Source: Aquimarina rhabdastrellae (lineage in GTDB: Bacteria; Bacteroidota; Bacteroidia; Flavobacteriales; Flavobacteriaceae). Taken from it: a stretch of DNA of 64,000 nucleotides. This document shows, one piece after another, positions 44,658-53,791 of this stretch (positions are counted from its first letter, which is position 1; every line of letters begins with the position of its first letter). A program made the position numbers and the translations under genes. Below the pieces are notes generated by a model. It saw only the letters and a program-made list of their open reading frames with translations. It ran no database searches and was not told the DNA's origin. The DNA is taken from positions 1-64,000 of the forward strand of contig CANDNT010000009.1 of NCBI GenBank assembly GCA_947387485.1. The letters are read 5' to 3'.

Positions 44658-45461
44658 TCATAGAGCCAGTTCTTTATAAAGGATATAGCATCCCATTAAT
44701 AAGACAAACCAACCAAAGGATTTTTTAAGTTTATTTCCAGCTATATAGTTAGTTAACCAGATACCTATAAAAATGCCAACTATAGCTAGACTGGTAAATG
44801 AAAGTAGGAAAGGCCAATTAATGTCTAAATTTTCTACATCACCTATAAAACCAATTAAAGATTTGATAGCAATGATAAATAACGAAGTAGCAACTGCTTT
44901 TTTCATAGGAAGCTTAGCAAGCATAACAAGTGCAGGAATGATTAAAAAACCACCTCCAGCACCTACAATACCAGTTACAATGCCTACTACAATTCCTTCT
45001 ATAATAATTAGAGGATAATTGTAATTAATGTGCTGTGTGGTATTTTCTTTATGGTGCTTTTTATCTCGTATCATAGCAATTGAGGCTAATAACATGATAA
45101 GAGCAAAGAAGATCATGATGCCTATGTTTTTAGTAATTTCATAAGAATTCCAGAACCCAAGAGAATCGGGAATAAGAGGTAATAAAAATTTGCGAGTACC
45201 ATATACAGCAATAAAAGCAGGAATAGCAAAAACAATAGCTGTTTTAAAATCAACCAATCCTTTTTTAATATTTTGAATAGCACCTACAAGAGAAGATGTC
45301 CCTACAACAAATAACGAGTATGCCGTAGCTGTAATAGGGTTACTAGCCAAAAGGTAAACTAATATAGGTACAGTGAGTATTGAACCACCACCGCCAATTA
45401 AGCCTAAAACAACACCTATAATTAATGCTCCCAGGTAACCAAAAACTTCTATAATTGTCAT
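44658..45461 (-). CDS. TauE/SafE family sulfite/anion exporter
   Basis: This 267-residue polytopic protein has the TauE/SafE duplicated helix motif: GLIGGGGSILTVPILVYLL in the first half and IVTGIVGAGGGFLIIPALVM in the second. The family exports sulfite and organosulfonates. Next to a persulfide dioxygenase, whose product is sulfite, this assignment is natural. A perfect operator copy lies 43 nt upstream. The gene is separate from, and downstream of, the Crp/Fnr gene. Confidence 0.92.
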   Translation of the reverse strand: MTIIEVFGYLGALIIGVVLGLIGGGGSILTVPILVYLLASNPITATAYSLFVVGTSSLVGAIQNIKKGLVDFKTAIVFAIPAFIAVYGTRKFLLPLIPDSLGFWNSYEITKNIGIMIFFALIMLLASIAMIRDKKHHKENTTQHINYNYPLIIIEGIVVGIVTGIVGAGGGFLIIPALVMLAKLPMKKAVATSLFIIAIKSLIGFIGDVENLDINWPFLLSFTSLAIVGIFIGIWLTNYIAGNKLKKSFGWFVLLMGCYILYKELAL

Positions 45462-45504
45462 TGTATTTTTTTGTACAATGTACTTGGCTTATTAGAGCTG
45501 TACA

Positions 45505-45518
45505 GTAACTAGAGTTAC
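45505..45518. promoter_or_regulatory. sulfur-regulon operator, copy 3
   Basis: GTAAC-TAGA-GTTAC is a perfect 5+5 inverted repeat. It lies 43 nt upstream of the TauE start codon, in the short gap after the Crp/Fnr gene. Confidence 0.75.
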
Positions 45519-45528
45519 ATAAATAGGA

Positions 45529-46161
45529 TTATAGAGCTATAATTTTTAGATGATTTCGATACAATTTAATTTTTTCTTTTTGTTCTAGTTTTTTTAATAA
45601 TCTTGAGATAACTACACGAGAAGTATGTAGATCATATGCAATTTCTTGATGTGTATGATTTATGATAAGGCTTTTATTAACTCTAGATTTTTCCTTGAGA
45701 TAATGTACTAGGCGATTATCCATATTGTCAAAAGCAATGCTATCAAGGGTAGTTAATAATTCGTTTAATCGATTGTGATAACTATCAAAAACAAAGTTTC
45801 TCCAAGTTTTATAAGTACTAGTCCAAGTTTCCATTTTTGAAATAGGAATCATGATTAGCTTGGTATCTTTTTCGGCAATAGCCCTGATTTCGCTTTGAGT
45901 TTGTCCCATACAACAAGACATTGTAAAGGAACAGGTATCTCCTTTTTCTAAATAATAAAGAAGTAATTCATCTCCATCTTTGTCTTCGCGTAACACCTTT
46001 ACAGCACCAGAAATTAATAAAGGAATACTTTTTATAAAATCTCCAATCTCTATAAGTTTAAATCCAGCAGGAACTTCTTTAAAAGTACCTACTTGAACAA
46101 TTTCATTTAATAATGCTTCTTCAAATTGATGACCATAAGAAGATTTTAATTCTTGAATCAT
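45529..46161 (-). CDS. Crp/Fnr-family regulator of the sulfur cluster
   Basis: This 210-residue regulator has an N-terminal cyclic-nucleotide-like barrel and a C-terminal winged helix (HTHQEIAYDLHTSRVVISRLLKKL). A cysteine motif, CSFTMSCCMGQ, sits in the barrel near the usual ligand site and could sense persulfide or redox state; this is inference. Its start overlaps the DUF983 stop by four bases (ATGA), so they are one operon. The operator copy upstream of that operon suggests autoregulation. It is the obvious candidate to bind the four GTAAC-N4-GTTAC-like sites. Confidence 0.88.
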   Translation of the reverse strand: MIQELKSSYGHQFEEALLNEIVQVGTFKEVPAGFKLIEIGDFIKSIPLLISGAVKVLREDKDGDELLLYYLEKGDTCSFTMSCCMGQTQSEIRAIAEKDTKLIMIPISKMETWTSTYKTWRNFVFDSYHNRLNELLTTLDSIAFDNMDNRLVHYLKEKSRVNKSLIINHTHQEIAYDLHTSRVVISRLLKKLEQKEKIKLYRNHLKIIAL

Positions 46162-46556
46162 TTTGTATTACAGCGTATTTGATTAGCAATTTTGGTATTA
46201 TAACTAAAGAAAAAATTAGCCCAAATAGCTTTGGATATAGCTCCTATATAAGGCATAAGCAAGATAAGACTAATTGCTATGGTAACAAAGAGACCGAGAA
46301 GACTTAATTGCAGATTAAACAGTTTTGTAAGTACAAAAATAGCTACGCCAAAAGCTACACCTACAGCGTATGAAACATACATCGAACCATAATAAAAACT
46401 AGGTTCAATGCTATATTTAAGTTGGCATTGAGGACAAGTATCTTTTACTTTATTAAAATGTTTGATATTGTATGGATGCGCTTCTAAGAAATTACCCTGA
46501 TGACATTGTGGGCATTTTAAAAAGAGAATGCTGTATAATTTTGAACCTTTAAACAT
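46158..46556 (-). CDS. DUF983 zinc-ribbon membrane protein
   Basis: This protein of about 132 residues has two CPQC motifs (LKCPQCHQGNF and DTCPQCQLKYS) that form a zinc ribbon, followed by two transmembrane helices. I start at ATG 46556 (MFKGSKLYSILF); the longer frame from 46595 only adds LLLYLKDIY-type sequence. Function of the family is unknown. It is the first gene of the unit with the Crp/Fnr regulator, and its promoter region carries an operator copy. Confidence 0.85.
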   Translation of the reverse strand: MFKGSKLYSILFLKCPQCHQGNFLEAHPYNIKHFNKVKDTCPQCQLKYSIEPSFYYGSMYVSYAVGVAFGVAIFVLTKLFNLQLSLLGLFVTIAISLILLMPYIGAISKAIWANFFFSYNTKIANQIRCNTK

Positions 46557-46604
46557 ATAAATATCTTTTAAATATAAAAGTAAATGGAATAGCAAGAGGA
46601 GTCA

Positions 46605-46618
46605 GTAACATAGGTTAC
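46605..46618. promoter_or_regulatory. sulfur-regulon operator, copy 4
   Basis: GTAAC-ATAG-GTTAC is a perfect 5+5 inverted repeat preceded by GTCA. It lies 49 nt upstream of the DUF983 start codon, so the regulator's own operon carries the site. Confidence 0.75.
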
Positions 46619-46656
46619 ATAAAAACGCTAGTTGTTTAAAATTAATAAGAAATAAA

Positions 46657-46683
46657 AAAGCCAATCAAAAACTGATTGGCTTT
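46657..46683 (-). terminator. terminator of the OmpA-like gene
   Basis: AAAGCCAATCA (46657-46667) pairs with TGATTGGCTTT (46673-46683). On the minus strand a U run follows, and it lies just past the OmpA-like gene stop. Confidence 0.88.
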
Positions 46684-46708
46684 ACTATTTGTGATAAAAA
46701 ATACAGAG

Positions 46709-47542
46709 TTATTCTTTAGCTGCATTTTTCATGTTTTCTTTAATTAAAGAGTAAAACTCTCCAAACTTAGGATTGATAATAAAACGAGTAACTGTATCGA
46801 TAGCATCGGTTTGATATTCGCTTTTACCTAATACTTCTAGACGTTTAGGATCAACTTGATAGTCGTTTTGTAACATACGTACAACAGCAGATGCACGTTT
46901 TGCACTTAAATCCCAATTATCAAGAATAGCTTTATCTTTAAATTCAATAGCATTACTATTACCTTCTATAGTTACTGTTAAATCAGGATTTTCGTTTAAA
47001 GTTTTAGCAATTCCTTCAACTATAGTTTTTGCTTCTTCTGTTACTTCATATTGATCACCTTCACCAAAAAGAAAACTATCTGTAAGTACTATAGTAACAG
47101 CACCATTGATAACACCTAGATTAGCTTGATTGCTTGAAGCGCTACGTATGGCACCTTTAAAAACGGTAAGCGTAGCTAATTTTACAGAATCAGCATTACT
47201 CAATGCTTTATTAATTACATTTAATTGTTTGTCTTTTTCTTTAAGACTCTCTAATGAAGATCCAAGATTATCAGCTTTCTTTTTTGAAAGCGTAGTAATA
47301 CTACCAAGGTTTTCTAAAAGCTTAGTATTTGTTTCTCTAAGATTAGATAATTCTTCTTCTGTAGCTTGTAATTGAGCTGCACTAATCTTTGATTTTTGTT
47401 GTGCCGTATTTAAATTACTTTTTACAGTAGTTAATTCTTGCCTTAACTTATCAATTTCGGCAAGTAAATCTTTTTTTCTTTGCGCAAAAGAACCAAAAGA
47501 GGTTAATGCTAATAAAGCGATTAGAAATATGTTTCTTTTCAT
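46709..47542 (-). CDS. OmpA-family protein with coiled coil
   Basis: This 277-residue envelope protein has a signal peptide (LLALTSFGSFAQ), a long coiled coil (about 22-125, rich in K, E, L, N) and a C-terminal OmpA/MotB-like peptidoglycan-binding domain. The last contains LTVTIEGNSNAIEF and LSAKRASAVVRMLQ. It probably tethers the outer membrane or an envelope machine to peptidoglycan. It is a single-gene unit. Key residue Asp of the classic NxxLSxxRAxxV motif appears as DNWDLSAKRAS. Confidence 0.85.
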   Translation of the reverse strand: MKRNIFLIALLALTSFGSFAQRKKDLLAEIDKLRQELTTVKSNLNTAQQKSKISAAQLQATEEELSNLRETNTKLLENLGSITTLSKKKADNLGSSLESLKEKDKQLNVINKALSNADSVKLATLTVFKGAIRSASSNQANLGVINGAVTIVLTDSFLFGEGDQYEVTEEAKTIVEGIAKTLNENPDLTVTIEGNSNAIEFKDKAILDNWDLSAKRASAVVRMLQNDYQVDPKRLEVLGKSEYQTDAIDTVTRFIINPKFGEFYSLIKENMKNAAKE

Positions 47543-47644
47543 CAGTTATAGTGTCATTTTTAAATCAATTAAGATTTATGATTTTTGGGACAATAATTTT
47601 AAATGCTAAAATAAAACATTTTAGAAAAAGACTACCCTAAAAAA

Positions 47645-49312
47645 TTACTGTTGCAATAGTTCTTTTGCCTTTTTGATACTAGAATTAATTTTTTCTTTAA
47701 CCTGAAGGACTTCAACTTCTTCTTCTTTTAATAATTTTAGTTTCTCTGGTACAGCTTCTGTTGTTACTTCTTCTCCATGAGGGAATTTTGTACTAAAATC
47801 ACTCATCCAGTCCATCATAAAATCATAAGCACTTTTTAAATCAAGTTGAGCTGCAGTATAAGCTTTGCCTTGAGCAGTAGTATCTTTTTTAGGTTCAAGT
47901 TTTTGGATAAGTGAACTTACTTCTCCCATTTTAGGCATAACCTCGTCATGGATATCGATTACTTTTTGCATAATAGCATCATACTGTTGTTCTTCTTTAC
48001 TTAATGTATTACAAGCTGTAAAAGAGATTGTAAAAAAGCTAATCATAAGAAAATTTATAACTGATTTCATTGTATTAAATTTTAAATAAGGTTTTATTAA
48101 ATTAAAAATAAGAATTACCAATAGGCTAATTCCAAAAAGGGGTAACATAATACTTAATAGGAACATGATCCCATAAATACTTTTACCAACGACAAACTTA
48201 GCAGGAACTTTAGGAATTCCCCAATTTCCTTTAGGTTTTCTTTTTAGGTAAGATAAAATGGCTGCAAAACTCATAAGCGTAAGAAATATGGCAACAGACA
48301 ACATTAATAACCAATTCCATAATCCAAATTCACCCTGATGAAATGCCATAAGCCATAACCTGGCTTTCATGAGTATACCTACGTCATCCCAAGTCAATTG
48401 CTTTATGAGTTCACCAGAATAAGCATTAAAATGAAGCATTTTTTTTGCCTTGAAATTAGTAGTAGTATTGCTCACACTAAAAATTGCAGTATTAGGTTTT
48501 GAATACTGTAATTGAACAATACCTTCTAAATGTTGATTTCTAGCAATGGTGGACATACTGTCTAATGTTAACATAGGAGTATTTGCTTTGATAGGAACAT
48601 GCACACCAGACCAAGTTTTTGGATATCCAGTATGCGTTACTTTTTGAACCCATTTAAAGCCAGAACCAAAAACATCTGTCCAAGGTAAACCGCCAGCTAA
48701 GGTGATTAATAATAGTATTGAAAACCAAAAACCGATTACTGCATGGAGATCTCTATAGAGTAGTTGTTTTCCTTGTTTAAATCTGATAGTAAATAATCCT
48801 TTTAAAGACCATTGTCGTATAGGTAACCAAATATATAATCCGGTAAGAATTAAAACGATCATCCAGCAAGCGATGAGTTCGATGATTTTTGTACCAAACC
48901 CACCTAATAACAATTCTCCATGTAATTTACGAACTTTAAACATGAGCGCATTTCTAGGAATAAATTCTCCATTAACTAATGCGGTATAAGGATTTATAAA
49001 AATACTGGATTTTCCTCCAAATCGACCAGAGATAAATTCGGTTGCTACTTGAGTATTATTATTGATTATAATAGAATGCGGTTTTTTTATAGCATGTGCA
49101 ATGGCTACTTCTTTTTGTTTTTCTAGAGAAATTGTAGCTCCTTTATGAGGCGATATATGTTTAGTTTTTGCTACAGTAGCAGCTTGGTAATCATTTTTAA
49201 AAAGATAAATTCCGCCAGTTATAGCTAATACTATTATAAAAGGAAGCGCAATCATTCCTGCTATAAAATGCCATTTCCATAACCAAATGTGTAGAGAAAG
49301 ATTTTTTTTCAT
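47645..49312 (-). CDS. PepSY-domain membrane protein fused to a lipoprotein-like C-terminus
   Basis: Residues 1 to about 414 are a PepSY-associated iron-regulated membrane protein (LHIWLWKWHFIAGMIALP and later DLHAVIGFW), probably a reductase-type partner of the TonB receptor. The last 141 residues start with their own Met and a perfect lipoprotein signal (MKSVINFLMISFF then SFTACN) at 48070, followed by a helical domain (MQKVIDIHDEVMPKMGE). The reading frame is open throughout, so two normally separate proteins look fused by loss of a stop. The start at 49312 (MKKNLSLHIWLW) is preferred over 49330, which lies in a hairpin. Confidence 0.82.
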   Translation of the reverse strand: MKKNLSLHIWLWKWHFIAGMIALPFIIVLAITGGIYLFKNDYQAATVAKTKHISPHKGATISLEKQKEVAIAHAIKKPHSIIINNNTQVATEFISGRFGGKSSIFINPYTALVNGEFIPRNALMFKVRKLHGELLLGGFGTKIIELIACWMIVLILTGLYIWLPIRQWSLKGLFTIRFKQGKQLLYRDLHAVIGFWFSILLLITLAGGLPWTDVFGSGFKWVQKVTHTGYPKTWSGVHVPIKANTPMLTLDSMSTIARNQHLEGIVQLQYSKPNTAIFSVSNTTTNFKAKKMLHFNAYSGELIKQLTWDDVGILMKARLWLMAFHQGEFGLWNWLLMLSVAIFLTLMSFAAILSYLKRKPKGNWGIPKVPAKFVVGKSIYGIMFLLSIMLPLFGISLLVILIFNLIKPYLKFNTMKSVINFLMISFFTISFTACNTLSKEEQQYDAIMQKVIDIHDEVMPKMGEVSSLIQKLEPKKDTTAQGKAYTAAQLDLKSAYDFMMDWMSDFSTKFPHGEEVTTEAVPEKLKLLKEEEVEVLQVKEKINSSIKKAKELLQQ

Positions 49313-49321
49313 AAGATAAGA

Positions 49322-49347
49322 ATCAGCCAAAGCTTGCTTTGGCTGAT
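49322..49347 (-). other. intercistronic hairpin
   Basis: ATCAGCCAAAGC (49322-49333) pairs perfectly with GCTTTGGCTGAT (49336-49347), with a 2-nt core loop. It has no T run and lies between the TonB receptor stop and the PepSY gene start. It looks like an RNA-stability or partial-termination element that lowers expression of the PepSY gene relative to the receptor. Confidence 0.6.
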
Positions 49348-49354
49348 ATAAATA

Positions 49355-51721
49355 TTAAAATGAATAACGAATACCTAAATGAAAAGCACGAGGATTACCT
49401 ACAGTATAACTGTTGTTATTCCTAAAATTACTGTAAGAGACCCTAGTAGCATATAATTTATCAGTAATATTGAGTACATGTCCCCAAATTTCAAAGCTCT
49501 TAAAAGCTAAAGTTGCTCTAGCATTAAAAATATTATGTCCAGCATAAGTTGCTGTTGATGTTACAGGATTATCAGGATCTTCATTAAGTACAACTTGGTT
49601 CTCAAAACTAGAATTATATTTACCCATTAATTCATGCTCAAGAGCTAATTGCATACCTATCTTATGTGTAAGATTAAAATTGTATTTAAGCGCAGAAAAA
49701 CCTATTAAGTTAGGGGCGATAGGGATATCTGTATCAGAATAATCAGTATCTCTGTCTACAAAATCTACATAACGGTGTTGAGCATAACTTCCTTGATGAG
49801 AAAGAATTAAATTAGGGAGTAGGTTATATGTAATACCGTATTCGATACCATACGATCTCGTCTTCCCTACATTAGCATTAAAGAAAGTATCATCATCATT
49901 ACGCAATGTAACTAATCTGTTTTTTCCTTCAAGAAGATAAAGTGCTATATCAAATTTAAGTTTTTGGTTTAGTTTGGTATAACCACCTATTTCAAAATTG
50001 TCAAATCGACTAGGTTTTAGATCAAAAACTTGACCATCTACACCTACAAAACGATTTCTATATAAACTAGAAGTTTGAGGAGGAGTAAAACCATTTGCAT
50101 AGTTAGCATAGATTCCAGTACGAGTATTAAAATTGTAATTGATACCTAGTTTAGGCGAAAAATTAGTGTAATGTGTTTTTGAATCTTGAGCACCAGCAGT
50201 ACCATCTATACGATTGTTATAATCATAAGTAAAAGCATCATAACGTAGTGCTCCAGTGATTTTTAAGGCTTCTATAGGCGAAATTTCATATTGTAAATAA
50301 CCAGCATAATTATAAATGTCGGCTTCATAATTAAGAATAAAATCATTCTCTTGAATAGTAAAGTCAATATTTTGTCCCGTTGAAGGATCCACAGTTACCG
50401 CTGTTTTTTGAGCTACATAATCTTGAGGAGAATAATCTATAGAAGTACCTAATATCAATGAAGAATCGGCAAAACCAAAATTAACTTTATGTTGTATCAA
50501 CCCCATAAAAGAGTTAAACTGATTAGAGTTTACTTCACCAGATCCCATACCTGTAAGTTGCCCTTGATTTCTAAATTGACGAATACGATATGATGGATTT
50601 TGATCCATACGATTATCTCGATAAATTAGATTAAAGGAAGTCTTGTTTTGAATATTCCATTGGTAATCCAGCGTATTTCTAAAACGAAAACTCAAAGCAT
50701 CACGTTGTGTAAATGTTTGATTACTTAAGTAATTTTCACTAAAATAATTTTCTTCAGTTAAAGAGCCTGTCATATCAGAGCGATAGTCAATAAGATCAAT
50801 AACCGAAGTCCATGTTGCTTTAGCATTTAAGTGATATAAAGTTTTAAATGTGAGGGCAAATTTTTCATAATCACTATGTGCTATAAGACCATTATTGCGT
50901 TGTACATAATGTGTGCCTAGATAGAATCCAAAGGCATTAGAAGTGTAATCTGCTAGTTCGGCTTCAACTTTTGTTAGACCAAGATCATTAATCTGGAATC
51001 CAAGACTTCCACTAAGATCTTTAGTTGGATTTTTGGTAATAAAATTAAAACTACCTCCTATAGCTTCACTACCATAAATACTAGAAGCAGGACCTTTTAG
51101 CACTTCGATTTTATCAAAAGCTGTAGCATTCATTTCTAATAAGGTGTTGTGATTAAAAACAGCTGTAGGTCTAATCGGTAAACCGTCTTCTAGAAATAAG
51201 AATAGAGATTTAGTAGAAATGGGAGAACGAGTAGCGGTAAAGTGTTGCTCATTACTAGCTACTTTTGATGATGACATAAATACTCCAGGTACTTGATTAG
51301 TCAATTGTTCAATCCCAAAAGCTTTTGCTTCTTTGATAGACTTTGAGGAGAGTACACTGATAGCAGCTGGAACTTCGGCACGTTTTTGTAATTCTCTACT
51401 AGCAGAAATAACAACTTCATCTAGTGCTATATCTTGAGCAATTAATACAATAGCATTATCCTGATTTTTGAGGATAACTTCTTGTGTAATATAGCCCATA
51501 TAGGAGATACTAACACGAGGATTAGATTCTTGTAAAGAAATAGTAAATCGACCATTTATATCGCTTAAACTACCATTTTTTGGATTATTTAGATCATAAA
51601 TTGTAGCACCTGTAATAGGAGTATTTTTAGCATTAAATATAATACCAGTATAGGTTGAGTTTTGAGCATAGCTCACTAGGCCTATGCAAAATAGCATAAG
51701 TCGTAGAATAAAATTTTTCAT
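49355..51721 (-). CDS. TonB-dependent receptor
   Basis: This 788-residue outer-membrane active transporter has a signal peptide (CIGLVSYAQ), a carboxypeptidase-like beta-sandwich (about 20-110), a plug (about 120-230 with VLKGPASSIYGSEAIGGSFNF) and a barrel ending in an aromatic strand (AFHLGIRYSF). The motif SAPS-like TonB box is not obvious. With the PepSY protein and the Met/His-rich protein it resembles metal (iron or copper) uptake systems. Specificity is not certain. It is the middle of a probable operon that runs from 52853 to 47645. Confidence 0.9.
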   Translation of the reverse strand: MKNFILRLMLFCIGLVSYAQNSTYTGIIFNAKNTPITGATIYDLNNPKNGSLSDINGRFTISLQESNPRVSISYMGYITQEVILKNQDNAIVLIAQDIALDEVVISASRELQKRAEVPAAISVLSSKSIKEAKAFGIEQLTNQVPGVFMSSSKVASNEQHFTATRSPISTKSLFLFLEDGLPIRPTAVFNHNTLLEMNATAFDKIEVLKGPASSIYGSEAIGGSFNFITKNPTKDLSGSLGFQINDLGLTKVEAELADYTSNAFGFYLGTHYVQRNNGLIAHSDYEKFALTFKTLYHLNAKATWTSVIDLIDYRSDMTGSLTEENYFSENYLSNQTFTQRDALSFRFRNTLDYQWNIQNKTSFNLIYRDNRMDQNPSYRIRQFRNQGQLTGMGSGEVNSNQFNSFMGLIQHKVNFGFADSSLILGTSIDYSPQDYVAQKTAVTVDPSTGQNIDFTIQENDFILNYEADIYNYAGYLQYEISPIEALKITGALRYDAFTYDYNNRIDGTAGAQDSKTHYTNFSPKLGINYNFNTRTGIYANYANGFTPPQTSSLYRNRFVGVDGQVFDLKPSRFDNFEIGGYTKLNQKLKFDIALYLLEGKNRLVTLRNDDDTFFNANVGKTRSYGIEYGITYNLLPNLILSHQGSYAQHRYVDFVDRDTDYSDTDIPIAPNLIGFSALKYNFNLTHKIGMQLALEHELMGKYNSSFENQVVLNEDPDNPVTSTATYAGHNIFNARATLAFKSFEIWGHVLNITDKLYATRVSYSNFRNNNSYTVGNPRAFHLGIRYSF

Positions 51722-51821
51722 ATAATATGGATATATGTTGCTAATGAAGAAGTTTATGACCTTTTATACTAAAATAAAGAGGAGATAGACTTCTTATGAT
51801 ATCATATATTGTTTAGTAATG

Positions 51822-52853
51822 TTATAAGGCGTATTGAAGCCCAATTGTTAAAGATTCTTTGTTTTTCATCTGTATTCCATTTAAATCTTGATACAAGGGA
51901 TAACCAAATTCTATCCCTAAGCGAAGATTTTTTAAGCTACCAGAAGGCGCATAAAAATTCACCCCAAGCCCAGAATTGATAAGTGTACCACCAGAATTAG
52001 CAGTATCTGCAGTAATCACCATCATAGGATTAAGTTGGGGATTCATACCACTTATTTCTTCTATATATAAACCTCTAATACGAGCAGAAAAACTCATTAT
52101 TGCAGTAGCGTTTATAGCATACCAAGTGTCTAATTGATAACGATTACCCAAAGTATATTCATTATCATTTTCACCAAAGCGAAGTGTCGTTCTAGCTTGA
52201 GCGCCAAAAGATGTAGTAGACCACTGTTTTAAATACGTTAGAGCAAATTCACCGTCAAAAGTACCGCTACCTAATTGCATAGGATAAGGTAAGATCGTTT
52301 CTGGGGAAGGTCTCATACCATTGTTAAAAGCACTTTGTGATGCAGGTGTAATCGCTTCAGAATCTATATCTCCAGTAGGGATAGATACTCCTATTTGTGC
52401 ATGCATACGCTGTTTATTTTTATCCATAAATTTATAAAGCACAGCAATTTTGGTATCACCAAAACCAGAAGAAGCAGTCGAAAAGGTTTGCCCCATACGA
52501 GTAACATGATCCATAGTACTAGATATATAATTACCCATAACCATTAGCGTTATGCGATCACTTGGCGCATACATAGCACCTATCATATGCATTTGCATAG
52601 GCATACGTGTAGGAGTAACCATATATTGAGAAAGCGCATCTGCAAAAGAAATATCATTATCTCCTTGCTTTAAATTTTCCATGGTCATATACATATAGCG
52701 GTAAGAAAACATAAGTTCACCTTTACTATGAGTATGATCTCCCATTACAGCAATAGGAGCGTGTCCGTCAGGTCTTGATCCAGACCATTTTATTTCTTGA
52801 GCATTTATGAATGAAGTTGCTAACAATAAGATAGCATATATATGTTTTTTCAT
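51822..52853 (-). CDS. Met/His-rich outer-membrane protein (putative metal transport or binding)
   Basis: This protein of about 343 residues has a signal peptide (MKKHIYAILLLATSFINAQ). The mature part is rich in Met and His (HAPIAVMGDHTHSKGE, then MPMQMHMIGAMYAP, SSTMDHVTRMG) and forms repeated beta strands that fit an outer-membrane barrel like the phenol-degradation MetA-type family. Such Met/His clusters favour copper binding. I chose the ATG at 52853 over 52904 because it gives the signal peptide. It precedes the TonB receptor by 100 nt. Confidence 0.78.
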   Translation of the reverse strand: MKKHIYAILLLATSFINAQEIKWSGSRPDGHAPIAVMGDHTHSKGELMFSYRYMYMTMENLKQGDNDISFADALSQYMVTPTRMPMQMHMIGAMYAPSDRITLMVMGNYISSTMDHVTRMGQTFSTASSGFGDTKIAVLYKFMDKNKQRMHAQIGVSIPTGDIDSEAITPASQSAFNNGMRPSPETILPYPMQLGSGTFDGEFALTYLKQWSTTSFGAQARTTLRFGENDNEYTLGNRYQLDTWYAINATAIMSFSARIRGLYIEEISGMNPQLNPMMVITADTANSGGTLINSGLGVNFYAPSGSLKNLRLGIEFGYPLYQDLNGIQMKNKESLTIGLQYAL

Positions 52854-53255
52854 GTGTTTAAAAATTATAGATAAGAGTTCCCTTATCATCTTAAAATAAG
52901 GCACTAGTATCTAAGAGAAGGAAAACAAAATATGAGCTAGATTATAAATACTAGCATAACAAATAAGTGTTAACCATCTTTACTATTAATTAAGTGATAT
53001 ATAATATCGTATAAGCCTAGCACAAGCATTATAGATATCAAAACATAGAGTATAACTTATGTTTTCATAGCGCTACAGAAATATCTACACATAGAATCGG
53101 TTAGGATTGAATAAGAGACTTATGATAAGCTTAAAAAAGAATGTCATAGAAGTAAGTATACTTCTTAAAATACTTATAAGAATATAAAAATATCTATCTA
53201 GTGAAGTATTATAGGATAAATACAACACAGATAATGTGATAACAATATAAGTATG
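52854..53255. other. intergenic stretch with an inverted repeat
   Basis: No gene is visible. AGAAGTA-AGTA-TACTTCT (53148-53165) is a perfect 7+7 inverted repeat that could be an operator. The promoter for the Met/His-rich protein and TonB operon should lie here. The small Cys protein at 53256 is on the same strand, about 400 nt upstream of the Met/His-rich gene. Confidence 0.4.
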
Positions 53256-53639
53256 TTATGAGAGTGTTTTAGGAGGAGGATCTATCTTTTTATTTATATC
53301 ATAAAGATAAATCGTATTATTTTTCCAAAATTTGGATGAAGTGATATCAAAATATAAAGGTTGTGATAGCTGAATATCTTGCTGTTGAAAATATAAAGGA
53401 AGAAAAGCTTCAGTAATTAAAATCGTTTTTTCTGAAGTTTCAGTTGATCCTTGTTGTAATTGTAATTTTTTATTGAGGTAACATTTACCGTTACATTTTA
53501 GTTGAGGACGAGCTTTATTTACACAATATTTTTCGACGATATAATCAATATTAAGTTGATAATACAATACATTCCCAATCTTTATAGCGGGTTGCATAGT
53601 AAGTACCAATAATAATATTGTAGCATAAAGTCTACTCAT
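53256..53639 (-). CDS. small membrane-anchored Cys-containing protein, unknown
   Basis: This 127-residue protein has an N-terminal hydrophobic anchor (LYATILLLVLTMQPAIKI) and a CVNKARPQLKCNGKCYLNKKL motif with three cysteines. The tail is aromatic and basic, ending DPPPKTLS. Similar small proteins occur next to PepSY/TonB metal genes in this phylum. The function is unknown. It may be an assembly or sensing factor for the cluster to its left, which is inference. Confidence 0.68.
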   Translation of the reverse strand: MSRLYATILLLVLTMQPAIKIGNVLYYQLNIDYIVEKYCVNKARPQLKCNGKCYLNKKLQLQQGSTETSEKTILITEAFLPLYFQQQDIQLSQPLYFDITSSKFWKNNTIYLYDINKKIDPPPKTLS

Positions 53640-53767
53640 GAAAAATACAGACTAAAAAATTTCATGCAAAAATAAGATAAAAGTTAAAAAAAGTTGTAAT
53701 TAATGGATTAAAAATAAGTTCTTGATAACGTATGATAATACTCAGTTATGGTTTATACGATAATGAT

Positions 53768-53775
53768 TACATTTG
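53768..53775 (+). promoter_or_regulatory. -7 promoter element of the second persulfide dioxygenase gene
   Basis: TACATTTG matches TAnnTTTG. The distance to the ATG at 53792 gives a very short leader. No sulfur-regulon palindrome is nearby. Confidence 0.55.
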
Positions 53776-53791
53776 CTTAAAATATTGAATA

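Noticed and set aside
53148..53165. Palindrome AGAAGTA-AGTA-TACTTCT as an operator of the metal-uptake operon
   Set aside because: Perfect, but a single copy in A+T-rich sequence about 300 nt from the nearest start and with no regulator gene nearby. Kept only as a note in the gap entry.
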